A stretch of DNA of 64,000 nucleotides from an uncultured Myxococcales bacterium (GCA_903857665.1 CAIOFV010000122.1:1-64000); one strand, 5' to 3'. Counted from the stretch's first letter, positions 51,432-60,726 are shown. The notes: generated from the letters alone by a model not told the origin. Translations and numbers: made by a program.

Positions 51432-52103
51432 TCAGTGTCGCACGCGGTCGCGCGTCCAGACGGCCTCGCCCGAAGCGTCCAGAAGCACCTCGGGGACGTG
51501 GTCCAACCCCGGGGAGGGCATCGTCACCAACGCCCCGGCCTTCAGGGTGCCGTCCGAGGATCGGTACCAGGCGCGGCGCACGGCGACCTGCCGGGGACAG
51601 GGGGCCGCTGGCCGCTCCGCGCGAACGGCAACGCAGGCCGCGATGCGCATCGTGTCGTCGGATGCCTCGCCCGAGGTCGTGGAAACGCCGCCGATCGGCC
51701 CGAGGTTGGCGCCGATGGCCGACAGGATGCCGAAGGACTTGAATTCCAGCGTCAGCACCGCATCCACGATCGGCCGGCCCTGGTACAGCAGGGGGGCCTC
51801 GACGCGGGTGAACCTGCGGGAGGGCTCGATGCGAACCTCCCCGGCCTGCAGGGCGATGCCTGGCCACGTCGCCGGGGCGACGCGCTCGAGCACCGTGCGG
51901 ACGTGATCGGCGTGCGTCCCGGTGCCCAGGTCCTGCTTCAGGCCCGAAATCCGTCGCAGCCCCTGCGTCGGGTCGTAGGCCACCCGGGCCCCGGGAAAGG
52001 CATGCATCAGCGAGGCGCGAATTGCCGCGGCCGGCGGCTCGGCGTGCGAGGTCGCCGCCCCCAGGAGGATTGCGAACGCGAACAGGGCCCCCAGCGTCTT
52101 CAT
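51432..52103 (-). CDS. Stand-alone FTP/PepSY-like propeptide protein
   Basis: A 223-residue exported protein with a signal peptide (MKTLGALFAFAILL, cleavage near SHAEP). The mature part resembles the fungalysin/thermolysin propeptide fold: HVRTVLERVAP near 78-88, then RFTRVEAPLLYQGRPIVDAVLTLEF near 110-134 and SAIGANLGPIGG near 140. In typical proteases this LY-x-G-x-P-(I/V)-x-x-A...SG-N-L pattern is on the same chain as the enzyme. Here it stops about 52 bp before the gluzincin gene on the same strand, so the inhibitor/foldase is separate. An in-frame TTG five codons upstream is an alternative start. Confidence 0.6.
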   Translation of the reverse strand: MKTLGALFAFAILLGAATSHAEPPAAAIRASLMHAFPGARVAYDPTQGLRRISGLKQDLGTGTHADHVRTVLERVAPATWPGIALQAGEVRIEPSRRFTRVEAPLLYQGRPIVDAVLTLEFKSFGILSAIGANLGPIGGVSTTSGEASDDTMRIAACVAVRAERPAAPCPRQVAVRRAWYRSSDGTLKAGALVTMPSPGLDHVPEVLLDASGEAVWTRDRVRH

Positions 52104-52235
52104 GCCAGCCCCCGACAAGTCCCGGGAATCCTAGTGGTGCGAAAGCCCCCGGTCAACTGCGGCGGGGCGACTCTGGGGTGGGGCGGCAGGCCGGCCGGGA
52201 CGGCCCGGTCGCGCGTGGCTGCCAGGGCCCGCCTC

Positions 52236-52263
52236 TTGCCCATCCCCTTCCGGCGGGTGTAAT
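52236..52263 (+). promoter_or_regulatory. Putative sigma-70 promoter for the DUF5924 gene
   Basis: TTGCCC at 52236-52241 and TGTAAT at 52258-52263, spacer 16 bp. The -10 matches five of six consensus bases. The predicted leader before the ATG at 52309 is about 40 nt. Confidence 0.35.
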
Positions 52264-52308
52264 GGCCTTCAGGGGCATCGATCCGCCGATCGTCCGCGCG
52301 AGGCGACC

Positions 52309-53307
52309 ATGTCGTTCGACTACGAGCGTTTCAACCGTCGATACGGGCCGTGGATCTCGCTGGGCCTCGGCCTGGCGACGGTGCTGATGGTCCACCGCGG
52401 GGCCGGGTACGCGCCGGTGGCGGTGGCCTTCCTGGTCGTGGGCTGGATGCTGGCGCTGGCCCTGCGCCGTTGGCTGGACGCGACGAAGGCGCCGGCCGAC
52501 GTAGCGAGCGCGGGCCGCTTGCGCCGGTTGCTGCCCAAGGCGGCCGCCACGGCTTCGGTGGGCCTTTACCAGAACGTGCTCTTCTTCCTTGTGCCAATCT
52601 GGGCCGCTTCGGCGACCTGGCCCACGATCAACGTCGTGTTCCCGATCCTCCTGGCGGCGATGGCGCTGTTCAGTTGCTTCGAGTACCCGTATCGCGCCTT
52701 CGTGCTGGAACGGCCGGCCGTGCTGGGGGTGTTCAGCGCGGTCACCCTGTTCGCCGCCCTGGTACCCGCGTCCGCGGTGCTGCTGGACATCCCCTTGCGG
52801 TTCGCGCTGGGCGGATCCGCCCTGGTGGCCGGGTTGGCGACGGCGGTCGGTGTCGTGCCGCTCAGGCGCCTGGGGTGGCGAAAGGGGCTGCCCGTGATGC
52901 TGGGCGCGCTGGGCCTGGCCCTGGGCATCCTGGTGTCGTCGGGGCCCTTCCTGCCGCCGGTGCCCGCGGTGTGCGTCGGGCGCGACGCCGGAATCGGCAT
53001 CGCCGGACGCGAATTGGTGGGACGCGCCGCGTCCTTCCCGATCGGGACGGACCGGGTCTACGCCTGGTTCTCGGTTTCCGCCCCTTCCCGCTGGCGCCAA
53101 CCGGTGCGTTTCGTGTGGTTCCACGATGGCGTTCCGTCGGGCGACCCCCTCGATCATGAGGTCACCGGGGGCCGCGAGACCGGGTTCCGCACCTGGACCT
53201 GGCGAAAATCCCCGGGCGTGGGGGAGTGGCGCGTCGATCTGGTGACCGACTCCGAGCAGTTGGTCGGACGCGTGCGATTCCGCGTCGGCGACGACCGGAA
53301 GGATTGA
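52309..53307 (+). CDS. Membrane protein with DUF5924 and DUF2914 domains
   Basis: A 332-residue protein. Residues 1-215 contain seven or eight membrane helices in the DUF5924 pattern (MVHRGAGYAPVAVAFLVVG, QNVLFFLVPIWAAS, SCFEYPYRAFVLERP). Residues about 225-330 are a periplasmic beta-sandwich of the DUF2914 type (VYAWFSVSAP near 252, VWFHDGV near 269, GEWRVDLVTDSEQLVGRVRFRV at the end). The two-domain layout is known from Myxococcota and other high-GC bacteria as a conserved hypothetical protein. It may link envelope stress or polymer sensing to the membrane, which is unproven. Confidence 0.75.
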   Translation: MSFDYERFNRRYGPWISLGLGLATVLMVHRGAGYAPVAVAFLVVGWMLALALRRWLDATKAPADVASAGRLRRLLPKAAATASVGLYQNVLFFLVPIWAASATWPTINVVFPILLAAMALFSCFEYPYRAFVLERPAVLGVFSAVTLFAALVPASAVLLDIPLRFALGGSALVAGLATAVGVVPLRRLGWRKGLPVMLGALGLALGILVSSGPFLPPVPAVCVGRDAGIGIAGRELVGRAASFPIGTDRVYAWFSVSAPSRWRQPVRFVWFHDGVPSGDPLDHEVTGGRETGFRTWTWRKSPGVGEWRVDLVTDSEQLVGRVRFRVGDDRKD

Positions 53308-53413
53308 CACCGCCGACCTGGAGCGGCGATTCTTGGCGAGTCGATCCTCGTGGACGGGCTTCCAGGCCGTTGTGGTATGCCGTGGCCGGCGTCCCGGCGA
53401 CTCAAGGAGGTGC

Positions 53414-55594
53414 ATGGTGTCGCAGTGCGGCCGGTGTCTGGCGTACTGGGCGTGCCTGTGCCTGTGCGTTGCGCTCTCCCCCGTCCTGACGGCCGATGCG
53501 ATGCCGATGCTGCGGTTCCAGGTCGATCAGCCCGGCGACTTCGTGATGTTCGGAAACACGCTGGCCCAGGACTGCCGCACCGGGGTTCCCGCACCGGTGG
53601 TCGGCACCGTGGGCGACTGCGGTGGCACCTCGGCCTCCACCGAGGACACCGGTGCCGACGTGTTCTGGGCGGCGGACGACCCGATCTCCGGTTCGGCGAC
53701 GGCGTCGATCGCAATCACGGCCGACCAACGCCGCTCGTCGGCCGTACTGACCCTGCCGCCCGGTGCCCTGGTGACCTACGCGCGCCTGTACTGGTCCGCG
53801 GAACTGGCCCAGGCCGACCTGGCCGCCACGCTCGAGGTTCCCGGTGGTGCGCGCCAGGACGTGGTCGCAGACGCCTGGGTCACTGCGGTACGGCCGTTCG
53901 CCCAGGATACCCATTTCTACCAGGCCACCGCCGACGTGACCGACCTGGTCCGCGACGCGACGCAGGGCGGGACCACGACCGCGTTCCGGGTGAGCGGCGT
54001 GGACAGCGTGGAATTCGCCGCCTCCGTGGACGAGATGTCCTACGCCTCCTGGACGATCGTGGTGTTCCTCTTCGACCCCGCGCAGCCGAACCGGAACCTG
54101 TCGCTGTTCGACGGGTTGGACGTGGTGGACAAGAACTCGTCCGCGGTGGTCGAACTGTCGGGCTTCCACGTCCCGCTCGCAGGGTTCGATGCGCGCCTGG
54201 GGGTCGTGGCCTATGAAGGCGACGGATCGATCGCCGGCGATTCCCTGTCGTTCAATGGCTCCACCCTGTCCGACGCAACGAACACGGCGGACAACTTCTT
54301 CAACGGATCGCGCAGCACCCTCGGGATCCCCCAGTCCAACGCGGGCGACCTGCCGCAGTTGACCGGTGCGGCGGGCAGCATGTCCGGCATCGACATGGAC
54401 GTCGTGGACGTGGCGCCGCTGCTGGCACCCGGCGACACCCGGGCGGTGATCCAGGCGTCAACGACCCAGGACGTGTACCTGCTGGGCGTCTTCGTGACCT
54501 CGATTTCGACCCTGGCGCCAAGCTTTGAAACGATGTTCAAGTCGGGGGTCGATCTGAACGGCGGCGCGCTGCTGCCAGGGGACGTGGTCGAATTCACCAT
54601 CGACGCGACCAATACGGGCAACGATCCGGCGGTCGATGTCGTGCTCGAGGACTCGCTGGAATCGGGCCTGGCCTTCGTTCGCGGGTCGCTCGAAATCGTC
54701 GCGGGTGCCAACGCCGGCCCGTTGACGGACGCGGTGCACGACGACCAGGGCGAGTACCTGGAGGGGTCGCACATGGTGCAGGTCCGCCTGGGCGCCTATG
54801 CGGACGGGGTCTCGGGCGGACGCATGAATCCCGGCGAGCCCGCGACCGTGCGATTCAAGGCGACATACACCGGGACGGCTGCGGGATTCGTCCGGAACCA
54901 GGCCTCGATCCTGGCCCGGGGCCTCGGTGGCTCCCCGATGCAGGCCTGGGGCTCGGACAGCGACAGGAAGCGGGCGGGGAGCCAGCCGACCGTGCTTCAG
55001 ACCGGTACGGTCGGGGACGAAGACCTTTCGGAGGCCCGGGACGAGGCGGGCCAGGCGGACGATCCGGGCCTGCAGGAGGTGGCGGAGCCGGCCGGTGGGG
55101 ACGAAGGTGGCCCGGAAATTCCTGCGGTTGTCGATGCCGGTCCCGATGTCGAACCTCCCGACGCGCCCGCCACGGATCCGGACGGCATCTCGGACGCGTC
55201 CGATGTCGCGGCCGATGGGACCGTGTTCGTCGAGGCGGACGAGGACCCGGGGCCCGGGACGGCGGACGGCTCCCCGGATGGCCAGGACGACGCGATCGTC
55301 GTCGATTCGGGTTCCGAACGCGACGGCTTCGACGCTGCAGACGCAACAGGCTCGGGTGACGACGGGATGCCCGGGATCCGCGAGGGTGTGACCGAGGAAT
55401 CCATCTTTGGCCAGGAGGATGCGCAGGCCGAGGGTCTCCCCGATGCCTGGCAACCGGTGGAATCGGAACGACGTGCGGGAGGCGGCTGTTCCGCGCCGTC
55501 CGGAACCGGCGGTGCGGGGGCTGGGCTGCCGATGGGGTTGCTGCTGGCGATCTGCGCGGGGGCGATGCGTCGTCGAGGCGGCCTTCGGACCTAG
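53414..55594 (+). CDS. Secreted DUF11-like protein with MYXO-CTERM-type tail
   Basis: A 726-residue exported protein starting at an ATG with an ideal AAGGAGG site. After the signal peptide (cleavage near ADAMP) come a disulfide-rich segment (QDCRTG, GDCGGT) and several all-beta domains: TYARLYWSAEL near 115, IVVFLFDP near 216 and, near 400-510, a DUF11/conserved-repeat domain (VVEFTIDATNTGNDPAVDVVLEDSL region). A 160-residue Asp/Ala/Gly-rich acidic linker follows. The last 35 residues carry a glycine-cysteine motif (GGGC), a hydrophobic stretch (GLPMGLLLAICAG) and RRRGG, the layout of MYXO-CTERM sorting signals. It is probably a cell-surface or outer membrane protein; the first half resembles some gliding-associated proteins of myxobacteria. 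Confidence 0.75.
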   Translation: MVSQCGRCLAYWACLCLCVALSPVLTADAMPMLRFQVDQPGDFVMFGNTLAQDCRTGVPAPVVGTVGDCGGTSASTEDTGADVFWAADDPISGSATASIAITADQRRSSAVLTLPPGALVTYARLYWSAELAQADLAATLEVPGGARQDVVADAWVTAVRPFAQDTHFYQATADVTDLVRDATQGGTTTAFRVSGVDSVEFAASVDEMSYASWTIVVFLFDPAQPNRNLSLFDGLDVVDKNSSAVVELSGFHVPLAGFDARLGVVAYEGDGSIAGDSLSFNGSTLSDATNTADNFFNGSRSTLGIPQSNAGDLPQLTGAAGSMSGIDMDVVDVAPLLAPGDTRAVIQASTTQDVYLLGVFVTSISTLAPSFETMFKSGVDLNGGALLPGDVVEFTIDATNTGNDPAVDVVLEDSLESGLAFVRGSLEIVAGANAGPLTDAVHDDQGEYLEGSHMVQVRLGAYADGVSGGRMNPGEPATVRFKATYTGTAAGFVRNQASILARGLGGSPMQAWGSDSDRKRAGSQPTVLQTGTVGDEDLSEARDEAGQADDPGLQEVAEPAGGDEGGPEIPAVVDAGPDVEPPDAPATDPDGISDASDVAADGTVFVEADEDPGPGTADGSPDGQDDAIVVDSGSERDGFDAADATGSGDDGMPGIREGVTEESIFGQEDAQAEGLPDAWQPVESERRAGGGCSAPSGTGGAGAGLPMGLLLAICAGAMRRRGGLRT

Positions 55595-57132
55595 GGCCGC
55601 GAGGCCCCGGGCCCACCGCCGCCGCGTCGTCGGCCACCGCCGCCTGCCGGCCGGGCGCCTTCGGGACGGGGAGGGCGATCGGACGGGCCGTGGTCGTCCC
55701 GGTGGCGCGATCCGCGCGAACCCTCGCCGGGCTGCTCCGCGAGGGGCTTCGACGTCAGGAAGGCGTCCACGAGGCTCGCGACCAGCGTCTCGGCGTCCGG
55801 GTCGGCCATGATCTCGCGGGCCATGACCTGGAATTCGTCGGGGATCACCCGCCCCGCCTCGATCATTTCCTTCATTTCGCGGATTCGGCGATCGGCCAGC
55901 ATCTTCAGGGTCTCCTCGCGCGTGGGCGTTTCCAGCAGTTTCAACTTGATGCCGTAGGACCACTCCAGGCGGCGAATGGACGTGGTGTCCTTCAGCGTCA
56001 ACAGCGAGATGGCCCGGCCATGGCGATCCACGCGACCCGTCCGGCCCGTCCGGTGGATGTACTGCTGGACGTCGTCGGGGAGGTCGTAGTGGATGACGCA
56101 GGGCAGGAACGAGATGTCGATGCCGCGGGCGGCGATGTCCGTCGCCACCAGCAGGCGCTGGTGACCGGCCTTCATGCGGGCCATCACGGTCTCGCGGTCC
56201 GTCTGGCACAGGTCGCTGTTCAGCAGCGCCGCGTCGAAGCCACGTCGGCGGAGGTAGGACGTCACGGCCTCGGTGGTGTGCCGCATGTTGCAGAAGATGA
56301 TCGCGGCGGAGGGATCCTCGGCCTCGATCACTCCCAGCAGCGTGCGCATCTTGGTCTGCGTCGGATCGACGGCGTAGGCGACGTTGTCGATGCGATCGAC
56401 GTCCACGCGATCCTGGGACAGGTTCACCTTGACGGGTTCGGGCATGTACTTGCGGATGAGGCCCTGGAGGTTCGGCGGCAGCGTCGCCGAGAACAGCAGT
56501 ACCTGCCGGAGCCCGGTGAGGGCGTCCAGGACCTTGCGGATGTCCTCGTAGAAACCCGCGGACAGCATCTCGTCGGCCTCGTCCAGCACCAGGGTTTCCA
56601 CGGCATCGGTGCGGAAGGTGCGCCGACGATGGTGATCCAGCACGCGCCCCGGGGTGCCCACCACCAGGTGCACGCCGGCATGCAGCTTTTCCAGTTGCTC
56701 GGTGAAGCGGGTGCCGCCGTAGATGCAGACGGACTCCAGGCCGGTGCCCACCCCGAGCTTCTCGATTTCCTGGTGCACCTGCAGCGCCAGTTCGCGCGTG
56801 GGCGCCAGGATCAGCACCTGGGGCCGCCGGTCCTCGTAGCGGATCCGGTGCAGGAGGGGCAGGCCGAACGCCGCCGTCTTGCCACTTCCCGTGCGCGATT
56901 GGACGACCAGGTGCCTGCCCTCCTTGACGGGGGCGAAGCACGCTGCCTGCACCGGGAGGGGCGCCGTGTAACCGGCCTCGCGGACGGCCGTCAGGACGGA
57001 CTCGCAGAGGCCGAGGGCCTCGAAGGTCGTCGTGGGGACATCGGGGAGGGTGTTGTCGTCTTGCTCCAGCACGGCGCGCACAATATCAGAACCGGGCGTT
57101 GGTCGCAAGGGACTCGTGGCCATTCCGAACAT
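55591..57132 (-). CDS. DEAD-box RNA helicase
   Basis: A 513-residue ATP-dependent RNA helicase. The N-terminal TTFEALGLCESVLTAV holds the Q motif. Then the order is Walker A SRTGSGKT near residue 78, PTREL near 108, GTPGR near 155, DEAD near 185 and SAT near 217. Domain 2 has the conserved DIAARGID near 335 and HRTGRTGR near 360. A basic Arg/Gly-rich tail of about 45 residues ends the protein, as in several cold-shock or ribosome-assembly helicases. Either ATG at 57132 or 57123 could be used. Its stop TAG shares its bases with the CTAG that ends the convergent MYXO-CTERM gene. Confidence 0.93.
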   Translation of the reverse strand: MFGMATSPLRPTPGSDIVRAVLEQDDNTLPDVPTTTFEALGLCESVLTAVREAGYTAPLPVQAACFAPVKEGRHLVVQSRTGSGKTAAFGLPLLHRIRYEDRRPQVLILAPTRELALQVHQEIEKLGVGTGLESVCIYGGTRFTEQLEKLHAGVHLVVGTPGRVLDHHRRRTFRTDAVETLVLDEADEMLSAGFYEDIRKVLDALTGLRQVLLFSATLPPNLQGLIRKYMPEPVKVNLSQDRVDVDRIDNVAYAVDPTQTKMRTLLGVIEAEDPSAAIIFCNMRHTTEAVTSYLRRRGFDAALLNSDLCQTDRETVMARMKAGHQRLLVATDIAARGIDISFLPCVIHYDLPDDVQQYIHRTGRTGRVDRHGRAISLLTLKDTTSIRRLEWSYGIKLKLLETPTREETLKMLADRRIREMKEMIEAGRVIPDEFQVMAREIMADPDAETLVASLVDAFLTSKPLAEQPGEGSRGSRHRDDHGPSDRPPRPEGARPAGGGGRRRGGGGPGASRP

Positions 57133-57140
57133 TTCCAGGG

Positions 57141-58382
57141 TCACGGGCCTGCCAGCACGACCGTGACCCGCAGGCCGCCGTGGGACAGGGGCAGGCGTCG
57201 CGCACGGGGGAGGCCCAGGGCGTCCTCCGTGGCAGGGGAGGGCGCGACCGCCGCGATCGACCATCCCGGCCAGGCAGACGCGAGGCGCAGCCCGACGCGG
57301 CGGAAGAAGGCGACCGGGTCGCCGCCGGCATCCAGTCGTACCCCGTAGGGCGGATTCAGCACCACCAGGCCCGGGGGCGTCGCCGGGGCGGGCGACGCGA
57401 AGAAATCGGCAGCCTCGAAAAGCAGGTCCGATTCGACGCCGGCACGACGTGCGTGGGCGCGAGCCAGTTCCAGCGCCGCCGGATCCGCGTCGCGACACAG
57501 GAGGGGCGCCGGTGCCGCGGCCAGGGCACCGTCGCGCGCCGTCCTTCGCAGGTGCTCCCACGTCGCCGCGCGGTACGACGGCCAGTGACGGAACAGGAAC
57601 TCGCGATCCCTCCCTGGAGGCAGGCGGCGAGCGATGGCGGCCGCTTCCACCGCGAACGTGCCCGACCCGCACATCGGATCGGCCAGCCCCCTGGAACCGT
57701 CGTACCCGGCGGCCAGCAGGATCGCGGCCGCCAGCGTTTCCCGGAGGGGCGCTCCGCCGTGTTCCAGGCGAAAGCCCCGCCGGTGCAGCCGCTCGCCCGA
57801 GGAGTCCAGCGACAGGGTCAGTCGATTGCCGTCCAGCCGCGCCAGCAACCTCTGCGCCGGTCGCCGCAGCGAATCACGTCCGGCATCCTCCGGATCGTCG
57901 TCCGCGGAATCGTCGGTCCATTCCGGGTCCTGCAGCGCCAGCGCGCGCAGTCGCCGCCCGATGGCGTCCCGCAGCGGACGGCCCAGGAAGCCTCCCCCGA
58001 ACAGCCGCGATCGCGCCGTCGTGGCCTGGAGCATCAGGGGCAGGCCGGTCGGCAGGAAGGCCTCCCACGGGATCTCGCGGGCCTCCCGGTACACGTCCTC
58101 GGGGGCCCGGGCGGGGAACTCGGCAACTCTCAGCCACACCCGGGTGGCGGTGCGGAGGTGCAGGTTGGCCCGGTACCCCGACTCCAGCCTGCCCCGGAAC
58201 GTCACGCCCCCCCCGGTCGCGACGATGTGCCCCAGGCCCAGGCCGCGGGCCTCGTCGGCCAGCAGCGCCTCCAGGCCAGGCGAGCAGGCTGCGAACCAGG
58301 CGTGTTCCGGGGCGTGGGCATGGCGCCGGACGCGCCGCTCCAGGTTCACTGCGGCCGGCGTTGGCTCGGGCTGATCCGTCAT
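57141..58382 (-). CDS. RlmKL-N-like 23S rRNA (guanine-N2) methyltransferase
   Basis: A 413-residue SAM-dependent methyltransferase. A FeSII-like/THUMP region (residues about 35-180, FAACSPGLEALLADE at its start) comes before a class I SAM domain with LADPMCGSGTFAVEAA (near 253-268) as motif I. VLNPPYGVRL near 352-361 supplies the NPPY motif of N-methyltransferases. The arrangement matches the N-terminal half of RlmKL (and YpsC), which makes m2G2445 in 23S rRNA of E. coli; this member is the short, single-enzyme form. The start follows AGGTGATACACTCCCGCA. It ends 8 bp before the helicase, so the two RNA-processing genes are co-directional. Confidence 0.82.
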   Translation of the reverse strand: MTDQPEPTPAAVNLERRVRRHAHAPEHAWFAACSPGLEALLADEARGLGLGHIVATGGGVTFRGRLESGYRANLHLRTATRVWLRVAEFPARAPEDVYREAREIPWEAFLPTGLPLMLQATTARSRLFGGGFLGRPLRDAIGRRLRALALQDPEWTDDSADDDPEDAGRDSLRRPAQRLLARLDGNRLTLSLDSSGERLHRRGFRLEHGGAPLRETLAAAILLAAGYDGSRGLADPMCGSGTFAVEAAAIARRLPPGRDREFLFRHWPSYRAATWEHLRRTARDGALAAAPAPLLCRDADPAALELARAHARRAGVESDLLFEAADFFASPAPATPPGLVVLNPPYGVRLDAGGDPVAFFRRVGLRLASAWPGWSIAAVAPSPATEDALGLPRARRLPLSHGGLRVTVVLAGP

Positions 58383-58520
58383 TGCGGGAGTGTATCACCT
58401 CCACCCCGCGCCCCGGCAGTGTTCGGCCGGCTTGTCATCGGGAGCGGCCAATGCTAGTGGTAGTGCGCGCCGGGCGGCGGTTCCCTGCTCCCGGCCACCC
58501 CCTCATCCAGGAGACCTGGC

Positions 58521-59885
58521 ATGGCGTCCCCCCTGGCGGCCGGCCCTTCGACGTCCGATCCGCGCCTATTGTGGCGGCGGCAGGTGCAGACCTTCGCGCT
58601 GTTGTGGACCGCCTACGCGTCCTACTACCTCTGCCGGATGAATTTCGCGGTGGCGCAACCGCTCATCCTGGCCGAGTTCCCGGAGTGGTCGGCCGCGCAG
58701 ATCGGCTGGATCCCCTCGATCTACGCGGCGGTGTATGCCGTCGGGCAGTTCGTGAACGGCCAGCTGGGCGAACGGCTGGGCGCTCGCCGCATGATGACGG
58801 TCGCGATGGCCCTCGCGGCGGCGTCCAACCTGGCGTTCTCGATGACCTCCTCGTACACGATGATGCTGGTCCTGTGGGGCATCAACGGCTACGCGCAGTC
58901 CGCGGGCTGGGCCCTGGTGGTCAAGACGATCACGAACTGGACGCCCACCAAGCGCCGCGGCCTGATCGTGGGGCTCATCTCCACCTCCTACCAGGTCGGC
59001 AACGTGCTGGCGTGGCTGCTGGCGGGCGTCCTGGCCGAGTCCTACGGCTGGCGCACGGCCTTCTGGTTCCCGTCCATCCTGCTGGCCGTCATGGGCGTGA
59101 TCTTCGCGATCGGGCTGCGGAACAGCCCCGAGGACGCAGGCCTCCCGCCCGTCCGCGACGACCTCGGCGGCACCACCCGGGACGCCGAGGGGGCGGTCAT
59201 CGCGGACGATCGCCCGCTGACGGCCATCGAGGTGCTGCGACTGACCTTCTCGAACCGCGTGCTGTGGATCCTGGGCCTGGGGTATTTCTGCGCGAACTCG
59301 GTTCGGTACGCCTTCATGAACTGGGCCGTGACCTACATGAACGACTTCCATGGGCGGTCCATCAAGGGCAGCGCGTTCACCGCGGTCGCCCTGCCGCTGA
59401 TCGGCGCGGTCGGGGCCGTGTCCGCCGGATGGTTCTCGGATCGCCTCTTCCACGGCCGCCGGGCGCCGGTGTGCGCGATCAGCCTGTATTTCCTGGCGCT
59501 GGTCTGCCTGGGGTTCGTGTTCATCCCGAAGGGCGAATGGGTCGTCGCCACGGCGATGCTCGGCCTGGCCGGGTTCCTGATCTACGGCCCCGACATGCTG
59601 ATGAGCGGTGCGGCCACCGCGGACGTGCACCCCCGGGCGACGGCCGCCGCCACCGGCTTCACCATGTCGCTGGGTGCGGCCGGCTCGATCCTGTCGGGCG
59701 CCGGCGTGGGCTGGCTGAAGGACATCTCGCCGGGACTCGTGGAATCGCTGCGCGCCGCCGTCCCGGCCGGCATTGCGCCGATGCTTGGCGAGTGGACGGT
59801 GATCTTCCTGGTCCTGGCAGGCCTGTCCCTGGTCCCCGCGACCCTCATGGTCACGATCTGGAACGCCCGCCCCAAGGGAGCGTGA
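58521..59885 (+). CDS. OPA-family sugar-phosphate/anion antiporter (GlpT/UhpT-like)
   Basis: A 454-residue MFS protein with 12 helices in the organophosphate:phosphate antiporter pattern. Near the N-terminus, ASYYLCRMNFAVAQP matches the YY-x-x-R-x-N motif of GlpT/UhpT, and the loop GERLGARR supplies MFS motif A. The central loop is long and charged (GLPPVRDDLGGTTRDAEG region). Transporters of this group import glycerol-3-phosphate, hexose-6-phosphates or phosphonates in exchange for phosphate. The start follows AGGAGACCTGGC. No catabolic gene next to it identifies the substrate. Confidence 0.85.
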   Translation: MASPLAAGPSTSDPRLLWRRQVQTFALLWTAYASYYLCRMNFAVAQPLILAEFPEWSAAQIGWIPSIYAAVYAVGQFVNGQLGERLGARRMMTVAMALAAASNLAFSMTSSYTMMLVLWGINGYAQSAGWALVVKTITNWTPTKRRGLIVGLISTSYQVGNVLAWLLAGVLAESYGWRTAFWFPSILLAVMGVIFAIGLRNSPEDAGLPPVRDDLGGTTRDAEGAVIADDRPLTAIEVLRLTFSNRVLWILGLGYFCANSVRYAFMNWAVTYMNDFHGRSIKGSAFTAVALPLIGAVGAVSAGWFSDRLFHGRRAPVCAISLYFLALVCLGFVFIPKGEWVVATAMLGLAGFLIYGPDMLMSGAATADVHPRATAAATGFTMSLGAAGSILSGAGVGWLKDISPGLVESLRAAVPAGIAPMLGEWTVIFLVLAGLSLVPATLMVTIWNARPKGA

Positions 59886-59913
59886 GGCCGTCGATCTTCC
59901 CGATCGGCCCGAC

Positions 59914-60660
59914 CTATCGAACCCAGGTGCTCCAGCCGCGCAGGCGCGCCAGCCGCATCATCTCGTTCTCGGGCTCGCCGCGCGTGCCGATGACCAGGCG
60001 CCACCGTGCGGTATCCAGCATCTCGTGGTCGCCCATGCTGTCGCCGATGGCGAAGGAGGCCATGCCCACCACCTGGTCCAGCGCTTCCACCTTGCCGCTG
60101 TTGCAGGTCACCGGCTGCACCAGGCGGTCGCTGACGACGAGGCCCTTGCCCGGAACGTCGTCCAGCTCGGTCTCGATGCCGAACACGCCGTCCACGTCCA
60201 CGCCCATGTACAGCAGGGCGCGGCGGGTCATCCACGAGCAGGAGGCGCTGACCACGTAGACCTTCAGCCCGCCCTCGTCCCTCATGCCGTCGATCAGGTC
60301 GGCCATCTTGGGGCTGTAATGCGGCCATTTCGAAGCGACCAGGTCGATCCACGAGGAAAGGTCCGCGAACTCGAGGCCGGCCAGGGACTGCACGGCATAT
60401 CCGTAAGCCCCGACGCGATCCTTCTTCAGCAGGCGCCCGTAGTCCTTCCAGACCTTCGGTTCGAGGATGGGCGGTTCGTCGGCGTCGCCCGTCTGTGTCA
60501 ACAGTTCCAGGAAGAACTCGCCGATGTCGTTCTTCCAGAGCGTCTTGTCGGCGTCAAAGGCCACGATCCGCGAATGGTCCTTCGCCTGCATCGCCTCCAA
60601 CACGTCGTTCTGGAAACGCTTTGGGAATCCCTGGAGCCAATCGGGAAGCGTCTTGGGCAT
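59914..60660 (-). CDS. HAD-IB family phosphatase
   Basis: A 248-residue haloacid dehalogenase-type phosphatase. Motif I is FDADKTLW near residues 34-41, with the two catalytic aspartates. Motif II is the serine of VVSASCSWM near 144-152. The acidic motif IV region is AIGDSMGDHEML near 205-216. A cap insertion of about 90 residues lies between motifs I and II, as in SerB-like IB proteins. The substrate is unknown; phosphoserine and other phospho-metabolites are possible. The gene is convergent with the OPA transporter (29 bp). Confidence 0.8.
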   Translation of the reverse strand: MPKTLPDWLQGFPKRFQNDVLEAMQAKDHSRIVAFDADKTLWKNDIGEFFLELLTQTGDADEPPILEPKVWKDYGRLLKKDRVGAYGYAVQSLAGLEFADLSSWIDLVASKWPHYSPKMADLIDGMRDEGGLKVYVVSASCSWMTRRALLYMGVDVDGVFGIETELDDVPGKGLVVSDRLVQPVTCNSGKVEALDQVVGMASFAIGDSMGDHEMLDTARWRLVIGTRGEPENEMMRLARLRGWSTWVR

Positions 60661-60726
60661 GGGAGCATTCCTCGATGGAAGATGCCGGGATTAGATTCCA
60701 CGGCCGAGGTACTTGTCAATCGCCCC

